Part shown: piece after piece, positions 1-5,427 of the stretch | Numbering within the stretch: position 1 is the stretch's first letter | How the letters are laid out: the number at the start of each line of letters is the position of its first letter | DNA from: Bacillota bacterium | Lineage (GTDB): Bacteria; Bacillota; Clostridia; Peptostreptococcales; Anaerovoracaceae | Assembly: GCA_029266295.1 (NCBI GenBank) | Contig: JAQSXD010000258.1 | Location: 1 to 5,798, forward strand | Reading direction: 5' to 3' | DNA length: 5,798 nucleotides | The notes under the pieces: model-generated | The model's database searches: none | What the model was told of the DNA's origin: nothing | The model's input: the letters and a program-made list of their open reading frames with translations, nothing else | Program-made: the position numbers and the translations under genes

Positions 1-6
1 GAACCA

Positions 7-41
7 CTGATGAATTTCGTGCGCACACTTCATTCAATCAG
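7..41 (-). repeat. Imperfect hairpin just downstream of hisC
   Basis: An imperfect inverted repeat begins 6 bases after the hisC stop. CTGAT (7-11) pairs with ATCAG (37-41). GAAT (12-15) pairs with ATTC (32-35), leaving base 36 bulged. After a 3x3 internal loop, GTG (19-21) pairs with CAC (26-28) around the tetraloop CGCA. No T-run follows on the minus strand before the window edge, so this is not a standard intrinsic terminator. It could be an mRNA processing or stabilising element inside the his operon, or part of a dispersed intergenic repeat. The pairing is seen directly; the role is inferred. Confidence 0.45.
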
Positions 42-47
42 CGCTTC

Positions 48-1106
48 CTAGATTTTTCGGGCTAAAATTTCACCCAGCACCTGTATGAGCCGGTCGTTCT
101 CCTTTTGGGTGCCGGCTGTAATTCTGAGATAGTCTCCCAGCTTCCTAACAATAATAGAGTTCTTTCTTAATTCATTATACACGAACTCGGCTTGATCCAG
201 CTCGAGAAATACAAAATTTGTCTCCGGTTTAATCAGGCTTCTTACCCCAGGTGAATTGACCAGATTTTTGATATTCTCATAAAGATACGTCCTGGATTTC
301 TTGATTTCCTCTACGGATTTTCTTATGTATTCCGGTTTGGAAAAGAGTACGGTGCCGATTGCTTGAGTAAGGGCGTTGACGTTATACGGTGATCTTACAC
401 TGTTGAGAGCCCTGATGATCTTTGGACAGGAAACCGCAAAGCCAAGGCGGATTGCTGCAACACCCAGCGCTTTCGAGCAGGTCTTGAGCAGGATTAAGTT
501 ATCGTATTTCTCCGCGACCTTCATGATAGACTGATCGGAAAAGTCCATATACGCCTCATCTAGAATGATCAGCGCATTGGTGTTTTCCACGATATGAAGC
601 ACATCCTCCCTGCTCATTACCAGGGAAGTGGGACTGCAGGGATTGGAGAGCAGTACCGCATCCGGCCGATTTCTTCTGACCGCATCGATGACATCGCCGG
701 CCGTCAGGATTAAATCTTCCTGCTTTTCCGCTACGATATTGGTCTTTTCGTAGACCTCACCGTAGAATCGGTACATGGAGAAGTCCGGGGAAAAGGTCAG
801 CAGCTTATCACCCGGTCTGAGGAACGCTCCCAAAATAACGGTAATCAGTTCATCAGAACCGTTTCCCGCCACAACATTCTCCGGGTCTACCCCGTAAAAG
901 GCTCCGAACTTTTTTCGAAGCTCTGTTGCTGCAGGGTCGGGATACCGGTTAAAATCAACCGCCGCCACAGCTGCCAAAAAGTCTTCTCGAAAGAGCTTTC
1001 CCGGATCAATGAAGCTCTCGTTGGCATCAAGCCTGATTTCATAGTCTCCTGCTACCGGATCATAGGGAATCAGATTTTTCACTTTTTCATTTAATTCATA
1101 CGTCAT
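48..1106 (-). CDS. hisC: Histidinol-phosphate aminotransferase (HisC)
   Basis: This encodes a 352-residue cytosolic PLP enzyme of aminotransferase fold type I. It moves the amino group of glutamate onto imidazole-acetol phosphate to give L-histidinol phosphate. The length is normal for HisC. Visible landmarks are LDANE (26-30), RYPDP (54-58), the cofactor-phosphate loop GNGSDE (81-86), NPCSPT with the ring-contacting Asn155 (155-160), DEAY with Asp183 (183-186), and the Schiff-base lysine in SKALG (Lys212). Arg220 in AIRLG and Arg328 in YLRIT are the expected phosphate- and carboxylate-binding arginines. The ATG start has a GAGG ribosome site at 1116-1119 with 9-base spacing. It is the third gene of the his operon, 78 bases after hisD and in the same frame as it; the stop is TAG. 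Assignment within the his operon is secure. Closely related aminotransferases can accept aromatic substrates, so side activity cannot be excluded. Confidence 0.95.
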   Translation of the reverse strand: MTYELNEKVKNLIPYDPVAGDYEIRLDANESFIDPGKLFREDFLAAVAAVDFNRYPDPAATELRKKFGAFYGVDPENVVAGNGSDELITVILGAFLRPGDKLLTFSPDFSMYRFYGEVYEKTNIVAEKQEDLILTAGDVIDAVRRNRPDAVLLSNPCSPTSLVMSREDVLHIVENTNALIILDEAYMDFSDQSIMKVAEKYDNLILLKTCSKALGVAAIRLGFAVSCPKIIRALNSVRSPYNVNALTQAIGTVLFSKPEYIRKSVEEIKKSRTYLYENIKNLVNSPGVRSLIKPETNFVFLELDQAEFVYNELRKNSIIVRKLGDYLRITAGTQKENDRLIQVLGEILARKI

Positions 1107-1214
1107 TTATTTTAACCTCACTTTGTTGAAATCGTCGAAGTTTTTCGCTTACCAGAATCTCACCTTGATGGGAATTGGCAAAGGTTATAGAAATCTTACC
1201 TTAACGGAATTTGC
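1107..1214 (-). repeat. Repeated hisD-tail motif in the hisD-hisC spacer
   Basis: Three degenerate copies of the hisD 3' end lie in tandem and in the same reading frame. Copy 1 (1185-1214) is the real end of hisD, coding VKVRFL-stop. Copy 2 (1149-1179) reads IKVRFW-stop in the hisD frame. Copy 3 (about 1107-1127) reads NKVRLK-stop, and its TAA abuts the hisC ATG. The shared core is AA(A/G)GT(A/G)AG(A/G)TT, with mainly third-position differences. Copies 1 and 2 also share an upstream AATTCC block. Copy 3 supplies the GAGG ribosome site of hisC. The copies could be remnants of tail duplication or recombination, or chance plus selection for purine-rich ribosome-site sequence. Confidence 0.5.
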
Positions 1215-2492
1215 ATGGGCATCAAGGCCCTCCTTGTCAGCCAGAGCAACAATATCTTCCTGATCATCGGCAAGGGCTTCCCGTGTATAATAGGTGTAGC
1301 TCATTTTCTTCAGAAAACTGTCTACTCCCAGAGGGGATGAGAATCTGGCAGTTCCCGAGGTAGGAAGAACATGATTGGTACCGGAGAGGTAATCTCCAAG
1401 CGGTTCCGGAGCATACTCTCCGCAGAACACCGACCCGGCATTTTTGATAAGAGGAAGGTATTGCATTGGTTCCCTTACCATTAATTCAAGGTGCTCCGGT
1501 GCAATCTCGTTTGCCAGCCGGATCATAGCCTCCATGCTCCCGCACAAAATAACAGCTCCGAAGTTTTCCAGTGATTGATTTATGATCTCCTTGCGGCTCA
1601 AGCGTTCTTTCTGTCTCGTGATTTCTTCGAGGGTTTTCTTTGCGATCTCTTCACTTGTGGTCAGCAGCACTGCAGATGCCATCACATCATGCTCCGCCTG
1701 ACTCATGAGATCCGCAGCGATATATGCAGGATTGGCCTCCTGATCAGCGACAACCAGAATTTCACTTGGCCCTGCAATCATATCAATATCTACCTGCCCA
1801 AAGAGGAGCTTTTTGGCAGCCGCTACAAAAACGTTGCCTGGGCCTACAATTTTATCAACCACGGGAAAGCTTTCTGTCCCGTACGTCAGCGCCGCCACTG
1901 CCTGCGCGCCTCCTGCAAGGAACACGCGATCTACTCCCGCAAGATAGGCCGCAGCCAATATATCCGGATTGGCCTTGCAGAACTTCGTTCCGTCTTGCCC
2001 GGTCAAAACCATAGGCGGGGTGACCATTACAATTTCCTCAACACCGGCAATCCTCGCCGGGACAGCGTTCATCAAAACGGTGGATGGATAAGCGGCCGTT
2101 CCTCCAGGCACATAGATTCCAACCCTTGCAAGCGGACGAACCAGCTGGCCCAGCACCACGCCTTTCTCCTTTTTTATCTCATAGCCATCCCTTACCTGCC
2201 TCTCATGGTAAGTCTCAATATTTTCTTTCGCGTGACAGAGTGCTTTTTTCAGCGCCTCATCGGCTCCTTCATATGCTGCTCTCATCTCCTCTTTGGATAT
2301 TTCAAAGCGTTCCGGAGCAGCACCGTCAAATTTCATTCCAAAGCTTCTGACTGCCTCGTCTCCATTTTCTTTCACTTCACTGATAATGGAAAGCACCGCC
2401 TCGTTGGTAGAAAGGCCGATCTCTCCCGCCCGCCTCTTCATTCCGGCAAGGAATTCATATTCTCTTTTCTGATCCGAATAAATAATTTCCAT
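1185..2492 (-). CDS. hisD: Histidinol dehydrogenase (HisD)
   Basis: This encodes a 435-residue zinc enzyme that oxidises L-histidinol to L-histidine in two NAD-dependent steps, the last reactions of the pathway. The length matches the family. The HisD signature is present at residues 236-269, running from IDMIAGPSE to the SQAEHD block. By family comparison the zinc ligands should be Gln265, His268, Asp367 (LGDY) and His426 (LDAH), and the catalytic Glu-His pair is Glu333-His334 in APEHLEL. VGPGN (216-220) is the usual glycine-rich loop. The ATG lies one base after the hisZG stop, and its ribosome site AAGGGG sits inside the last codons of hisZG with 5-base spacing, so the two genes are probably translationally coupled. 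Nothing essential is missing. The odd point is the repeated tail sequence downstream of its TAA stop. Confidence 0.97.
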   Translation of the reverse strand: MEIIYSDQKREYEFLAGMKRRAGEIGLSTNEAVLSIISEVKENGDEAVRSFGMKFDGAAPERFEISKEEMRAAYEGADEALKKALCHAKENIETYHERQVRDGYEIKKEKGVVLGQLVRPLARVGIYVPGGTAAYPSTVLMNAVPARIAGVEEIVMVTPPMVLTGQDGTKFCKANPDILAAAYLAGVDRVFLAGGAQAVAALTYGTESFPVVDKIVGPGNVFVAAAKKLLFGQVDIDMIAGPSEILVVADQEANPAYIAADLMSQAEHDVMASAVLLTTSEEIAKKTLEEITRQKERLSRKEIINQSLENFGAVILCGSMEAMIRLANEIAPEHLELMVREPMQYLPLIKNAGSVFCGEYAPEPLGDYLSGTNHVLPTSGTARFSSPLGVDSFLKKMSYTYYTREALADDQEDIVALADKEGLDAHANSVKVRFL

Positions 2493-2493
2493 C

Positions 2494-4143
2494 TTAACCC
2501 CTTATCTTCTCTTGAATGTCTGAAATCAGCGCTTCAATCTCTGCCTTTTTCAGTTTCATGCTGGCTACGTTTACGATGAGACGTGCAGAGACGGTTCGAA
2601 TTTCTTCGATGACTTCAAGGCCGTTTTCCTTCAAGGTAGTCCCCGTTTCAACGATATCCACAATCCCATCGGCCAGTGACAGCAGCGGTGCAAGTTCTAC
2701 AGATCCCTCAATCTTAATTACCTCGACATCCATTCCTTTGGATTCAAAGTAGGAGCTTGCTACTTTGGGATACTTTGTGGCGATCCGCTTGGTGCTGTAA
2801 CCGCTGTAGAAATCGGATCCCTTGGGCACAGCAAGGGCAAACTTGCATGTTCCAAATCCCAGATCAAGAACCTCATAGAACGTTCCTCCGCTCTCTACGA
2901 TGGTATCCTTTCCAACGACGCCCACATCGCAGACGCCATGTTCCACATAAGTAATGACATCGGCGGCTTTTGCCAGTACAACATCCATATTTTTATCAGG
3001 AATGGTAAGCAGAAGCTTCCTTCCTTTTTCTCTCAAATTTGTGCAGTCATAGCCGATTTCTTCAAACATGCCGACGATGCTGTTTTCCAATCTGCCCTTT
3101 GTCAGTGCGATTCTGATATTCTCAGTCTGAGATGCTCCATCACGGCTCTCAGCGGCACTTCCTTCCTTGAGCAGACCCGACGCAAGTTGATCCACATTGA
3201 TTCCGAATCCTGTTGCAGGAAGGCTCTCCCCGAAATCCTTAAAGAGTTCGTCATAGCGGCCGCCGGACAGAACCGGTTCACCCACGGAGGAGATGTAGCC
3301 CTTGAAGATCAAAGAGCTATAGTAATCCGCCTGATGAACCAGTCCAAAATCGATCATCACCTTATCCAGATTCCGTTCCATCAGCCCCTGGAAAATCCGT
3401 TCCAAATAAGAAAGCATGTCAAGGAGTTCTCCGTCATACCCATTGAAGAGTCCACGGGCTTTTTCCAGCGCTTCCTTCCCTCCAAACAGCTTGGGAAGCT
3501 CTTTCAGCAGTTCCGCCGTTCGATTTTCCGGAAAATCTTCCAAGATATCGGACAAGCCCGCATAGTTTTTAGAAACGATAAGAGAATGTATGGTTTCTTT
3601 CTGCTCCGGGGTGGCCTGCAGATTCTCCATGAGCAGCTTATAAATGCCAATATGGCCAAGTTCAACTCTATAGTCGTCCACGCAGCAGGAGGAAAGTGCT
3701 TCCATTCCCGTGGTCAAAATTTCAATATCCGATTCATAAGAAGACAAGCCTACCAGTTCGATTCCCATCTGCATGATCTCACTGCTCCGCCCCCGCAGTT
3801 CCGGCTGCTGACGATAAACTCTCTGGCCGTAAAAAAGACGGATCGGCAGAGCGTGGCCTTTCAGCTTCGTTGCAGTCATCCTGGCAATGGGAATGGTGGA
3901 ATCAGGCCGCATAGCCAGAAGCCTTCCCTTATGATCGATCAGCTTATAGATACTTTCTTGTGGAAAATATCTTGAGTTGGACGAAAATACGTCATAAAAC
4001 TCGATGCCGGGCGTAATTACTTCGTGATAGCCCTTGCCCTCAAACGTGCTTCTCAGGGTTTCGGTGATTTTCCGCTGTGCTTCACATTCTCGAAACAGCA
4101 GATCTCTTGTACCTTCCGGCGTAATCCGATCATATTTTTTCAT
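2494..4143 (-). CDS. hisZG: HisZ-HisG fusion: ATP phosphoribosyltransferase with its regulatory subunit
   Basis: This 549-residue protein joins two proteins that are usually separate. Residues 1-327 are HisZ, a class II histidyl-tRNA-synthetase-like regulatory subunit: MRPDSTIPIAR (78-88), motif-2-like FYGQRVYRQQPELRGRS (104-120), HQADYYS (270-276) and motif-3-like LSGGRYDEL (292-300) with TGFGINVDQL (311-320). The HisRS catalytic LVRGLDYY-type segment reads LVHQADYY, and no anticodon-binding domain follows, so aminoacylation is not expected. Residues 328-341 are a polar linker. Residues 342-549 are short-form HisG: IALTKGRLENS (345-355), CDVGVVGKD (405-413) and the PRPP loop DIVETGTTLKENGL (496-509). 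It lacks the C-terminal regulatory domain of long HisG, as expected where HisZ is used. The reaction is ATP plus PRPP to phosphoribosyl-ATP and pyrophosphate, the feedback-controlled first step. The start is ATG with AGAGGA at 4151-4156, spacing 7. No in-frame ATG, GTG or TTG lies at the linker to make HisG separately. It is the first gene of the operon. Confidence 0.93.
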   Translation of the reverse strand: MKKYDRITPEGTRDLLFRECEAQRKITETLRSTFEGKGYHEVITPGIEFYDVFSSNSRYFPQESIYKLIDHKGRLLAMRPDSTIPIARMTATKLKGHALPIRLFYGQRVYRQQPELRGRSSEIMQMGIELVGLSSYESDIEILTTGMEALSSCCVDDYRVELGHIGIYKLLMENLQATPEQKETIHSLIVSKNYAGLSDILEDFPENRTAELLKELPKLFGGKEALEKARGLFNGYDGELLDMLSYLERIFQGLMERNLDKVMIDFGLVHQADYYSSLIFKGYISSVGEPVLSGGRYDELFKDFGESLPATGFGINVDQLASGLLKEGSAAESRDGASQTENIRIALTKGRLENSIVGMFEEIGYDCTNLREKGRKLLLTIPDKNMDVVLAKAADVITYVEHGVCDVGVVGKDTIVESGGTFYEVLDLGFGTCKFALAVPKGSDFYSGYSTKRIATKYPKVASSYFESKGMDVEVIKIEGSVELAPLLSLADGIVDIVETGTTLKENGLEVIEEIRTVSARLIVNVASMKLKKAEIEALISDIQEKIRG

Positions 4144-4165
4144 AGTTTCATCCTCTTTCCGTCAC

Positions 4166-4171
4166 ATTATA
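4166..4171 (-). promoter_or_regulatory. Possible second, extended -10 his promoter
   Basis: A perfect TATAAT (read on the minus strand) is preceded by TG at the extended -10 position (TGATATAAT). No convincing -35 lies 16-18 bases upstream. Transcripts would start near 4159 and have a leader of only about 15 bases, barely enough for the AGAGGA ribosome site at 4151-4156. It may be a weaker alternative promoter or chance in an A+T-rich region. Confidence 0.3.
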
Positions 4172-4200
4172 TCAAACATTCCAGCCAAAGCCAGCATGAT

Positions 4201-4214
4201 TTATTACGTTATAA
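4201..4214. promoter_or_regulatory. Candidate operator dyad at the his transcription start
   Basis: TTATTACGTTATAA is a 14-base imperfect palindrome of form TTATWACGTWATAA with 12 of 14 positions symmetric. It is centred at 4207.5, where transcription from the promoter at 4214-4242 should start. A shorter perfect palindrome, TGATATCA (4215-4222), overlaps the adjacent -10 box. Both are placed where a repressor would block initiation. No regulator is encoded in the window and I do not recognise the motif, so the role is inferred from position and symmetry only. Confidence 0.35.
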
Positions 4215-4242
4215 TGATATCACTTTAAAGCGGTAAAGTCAA
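4214..4242 (-). promoter_or_regulatory. Sigma-A-type promoter of the his operon
   Basis: On the minus strand, TTGACT (4237-4242) and TATCAT (4214-4219) are separated by exactly 17 bases. Each hexamer matches the consensus at 5 of 6 positions. Transcription should start near 4207, giving a leader of about 64 bases to the hisZG ATG. That leader is too short for a T-box. No promoter of similar quality was found between the his genes, which fits one polycistronic transcript. Confidence 0.75.
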
Positions 4243-4399
4243 TGCTATATTTGATATTCCCTGTTTGATCAATCCATTTATTTTATACTTACGATTTTTG
4301 CCCATAAGGTATGGTTTCATTCTTCACAGACCGTCTAAAAAACTTCCTGAAAGGAAAAATGAAGCAATTCATACAGCAATTACATATACTGATGAAAGG

Positions 4400-4424
4400 A
4401 ACCCCTTGTCACGAATAAGGGGTT
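4400..4424 (+). promoter_or_regulatory. Hairpin in the leader of the helical protein gene
   Basis: AACCCCTT (4400-4407) and AAGGGGTT (4417-4424) form a perfect 8-bp stem around a 9-base loop, followed by TATTTC. It resembles a weak intrinsic terminator or attenuator, but it lies 26 bases ahead of the gene at 4451 rather than after a gene. The 3' arm contains AAGGGG, which would act as a ribosome site for an ATG at 4431, so folding would hide that site. No strong plus-strand promoter was seen upstream. Two TATACT boxes (4284-4289 and 4385-4390) lack good -35 partners. Confidence 0.5.
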
Positions 4425-4430
4425 TATTTC

Positions 4431-4472
4431 ATGGCAGGGGGAAAGAGCTTATGCGCGGGGCAGGTACGATGA
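4431..4472 (+). other. Possible 13-codon leader ORF
   Basis: An ATG at 4431 opens a short frame coding MAGGKSLCAGQVR. Its TGA (4470-4472) overlaps the ATG at 4469 of the downstream gene as ATGA. AAGGGG at 4417-4422 lies 8 bases before the ATG, inside the 3' arm of the hairpin. This layout would suit translational coupling to the 4469 start. It competes with the simpler model in which the downstream gene starts at 4451. The peptide has no run of one amino acid that would suggest classical attenuation. Whether it is translated is unknown. Confidence 0.25.
4436..4441 (+). promoter_or_regulatory. Ribosome binding site deciding the 4451 start
   Basis: AGGGGG lies 9 bases before the ATG at 4451 and is the best ribosome site in the leader. 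It favours that start over the far-upstream in-frame TTG at 4265. The alternative in-frame ATG at 4469 has a weaker GGGGCAGG at 4457-4464. Confidence 0.55.
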
Positions 4473-5053
4473 GTCAATCACAATATCTTACATATCCGCA
4501 AATGCATCTGATCCACAGCTTTCGCAGCGCATCTCAGGACTTGGCAATTTGGAGCCTTCTTCTGATCAACTGTATCGCCCGAATCGAAAGCTGTACGGAG
4601 CCGGTGTATAATAGGCTGCACGAGACCGCGGGAGATATCTACAGCAGTTTTTCAATCTTTTATGGACCTAAAACTGCGGAACGGCTGATCAACCTGCTGA
4701 CCCGCCATATCGTCTCCCTCAAGAACCTGACCGAAGCAATGCTGGCCGGGGATCAGGAAAAAGCCAATGAATTGTATTTCCAATGGCATCAGAATGCAGG
4801 AGACACCGCTTCATTCCTTGCAGAGCTCAATCCTTACTGGGTTGAGGAACAGTGGTACGCCTTGTTTGAACGGTATCTAGGCATGATGTATCAACAGCTT
4901 CTTTCCGTCGCCTCCGGGGACTTTGCAAAAGGTGTAGATATCTTTGACAGAACACGCTATCATACAATTTTAATGAGCGACTATTTAACTGACGGCATTA
5001 TGCAGTCGCTGACCATTGACCCTTTCCAGCCTGCAAAGGCCACAACGAAATAA
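4451..5053 (+). CDS. All-helical protein of unknown function
   Basis: This encodes a 200-residue protein with no catalytic signature that I recognise. It looks entirely alpha-helical and soluble: the hydrophobic run at about 31-45 is short and probably a core helix, and there is no signal peptide. Motifs include YGPKTAERLINLL (71-83) followed by TRHI (84-87), AMLAGDQEKA (96-105), WHQNAGD (112-118), LNPYW (126-130) and YHTILMSDYLTDGI (170-183). The pattern Y-G, H-I, A-x-A-G-D, W-x-x-N-A, N-P, then I-L-x-x-x-D-x-L-T-x-G-I recalls uncharacterised helical-bundle proteins of Bacillales and Clostridia, a resemblance from memory rather than a search. The start at 4451 is chosen for its AGGGGG site; ATG 4469, giving 194 residues from MSQSQ, is a realistic alternative. 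The gene is divergent from the his operon and convergent with the DUF1540 gene, and seems monocistronic. The function is unknown. Confidence 0.75.
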   Translation: MRGAGTMSQSQYLTYPQMHLIHSFRSASQDLAIWSLLLINCIARIESCTEPVYNRLHETAGDIYSSFSIFYGPKTAERLINLLTRHIVSLKNLTEAMLAGDQEKANELYFQWHQNAGDTASFLAELNPYWVEEQWYALFERYLGMMYQQLLSVASGDFAKGVDIFDRTRYHTILMSDYLTDGIMQSLTIDPFQPAKATTK

Positions 5054-5063
5054 GAATAAATAA

Positions 5064-5109
5064 AAAACCAAGATCCAGACTGATCTTGATCAGTTCAGAT
5101 CCCGGTTTT
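5064..5109. terminator. Bidirectional intrinsic terminator between convergent genes
   Basis: AAAACC (5064-5069) pairs with GGTTTT (5104-5109). GATC (5072-5075) pairs with GATC (5098-5101). ACTGAT (5079-5084) pairs with ATCAGT (5089-5094) around a CTTG tetraloop, with small internal mismatches. On the minus strand the stem is followed by a long T-rich tract (GGTTTTTTATTTATT), so it should efficiently end the DUF1540 transcript. On the plus strand the tract is only four T's but lies 11 bases past the stop of the helical protein gene. Confidence 0.8.
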
Positions 5110-5140
5110 GCGCTCTTTGTCTCACATTTGGCGAGGTGCT

Positions 5141-5299
5141 TTAGCTCTTCTTAAAGCTTCCGCAGTCCGTCTGCTCTACGGAATCTGCCTTCTGGGAATG
5201 TTTTACCACCTGGATTTTGTCCAGCGTGCAGTAGTTATCTTCCTGGCAGTGGAAACGACATTCTGTTACATTACATCCGATGCTTGAATTGTGATCCAT
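5141..5299 (-). CDS. DUF1540 small cysteine-rich protein
   Basis: This small gene of 52 codons starts at ATG 5297-5299 and ends with TAA. A strong AAGGAG site (5306-5311) lies 6 bases before the start, which supports real translation. The N-terminal half carries Cys9-x4-Cys14-x3-Cys18-x5-Cys24 with His17, then LDKIQV (26-31), the typical layout of a DUF1540 domain. A fifth cysteine, Cys46, lies near the lysine-rich C-terminus. The spacing suggests metal binding, probably zinc, but no function is established for the family and I assign none. It follows the histidine phosphatase gene on the same strand after 128 bases and ends ahead of the bidirectional terminator. No clear promoter was found in the gap, so it may be cotranscribed with the phosphatase or have its own weak promoter. 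Confidence 0.85.
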   Translation of the reverse strand: MDHNSSIGCNVTECRFHCQEDNYCTLDKIQVVKHSQKADSVEQTDCGSFKKS

Positions 5300-5345
5300 G
5301 TTCTTCTCCTTTCAGAAACAATATTAATTAAAGCAAGTTCGCAAA

Positions 5346-5360
5346 ACAGCGTTCAGCTGT
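5346..5360 (-). terminator. Weak hairpin in the gap between phosphatase and DUF1540 genes
   Basis: ACAGC (5356-5360 read on minus) and GCTGT (5346-5350) form a 5-bp stem with a 5-base loop, followed on the minus strand by TTTG. It could be a weak terminator or attenuator after the phosphatase gene, but it lies about 68 bases past the stop and the stem is short. The rest of 5300-5427 shows only the DUF1540 ribosome site and A+T-rich sequence. Confidence 0.25.
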
Positions 5361-5427
5361 CTCACGTATTACCCATCATTATTCTGAATCCAAAGAAGAT
5401 TATTATGCGTTTCACTCAAAAATTTCC

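Noticed and set aside
1..33. Start of the next his gene at ATG 33-31 (minus strand)
   Set aside because: The 11 visible codons (MKCAHEIHQWF) do not resemble the start of HisB, HisH, HisA or HisF, the ribosome site is poorly spaced and the ATG lies within the hairpin. It cannot be supported from so little sequence.
1575..2579. Long plus-strand open frame of 334 codons opposite hisD, extending into the end of hisZG
   Set aside because: It lies antisense to hisD, a textbook family member with all active-site residues. Its translation is rich in Cys, His, Arg and Ser with no domain pattern and no ribosome site, so it is a shadow frame.
3138..3142. TGATG stop-start overlap in the HisZ-HisG linker, suggesting two separate genes
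   Set aside because: The TGA and the ATG are in the two frames that code for neither HisZ nor HisG here. No single indel would connect HisZ to that stop and HisG to that start, so it is coincidental.
2938..3975. Plus-strand open frame of 345 codons opposite hisZG
   Set aside because: It is antisense to a clearly conserved HisZ-HisG coding sequence, with no recognisable motif or ribosome site. It is a shadow of codon usage on the other strand.
4144..4242. T-box riboswitch or histidine-rich leader peptide controlling the his operon
   Set aside because: The leader from the promoter to the ATG is only about 64 bases, too short for a T-box. The one mini-frame in it (4197-4162, 11 codons) has no histidine and no ribosome site.
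4389..4416. Hammerhead ribozyme core (CTGATGA at 4389-4395, GTC at 4408-4410)
   Set aside because: The required GAAA directly after stem II is absent and the flanking stems I and III do not form. CTGATGA alone is expected by chance.
4265..4450. N-terminal extension of the helical protein starting at TTG 4265
   Set aside because: The extension would read through the leader hairpin, starts at a TTG without a ribosome site and has a composition unlike the rest of the protein. ATG 4451 has a good AGGGGG site.
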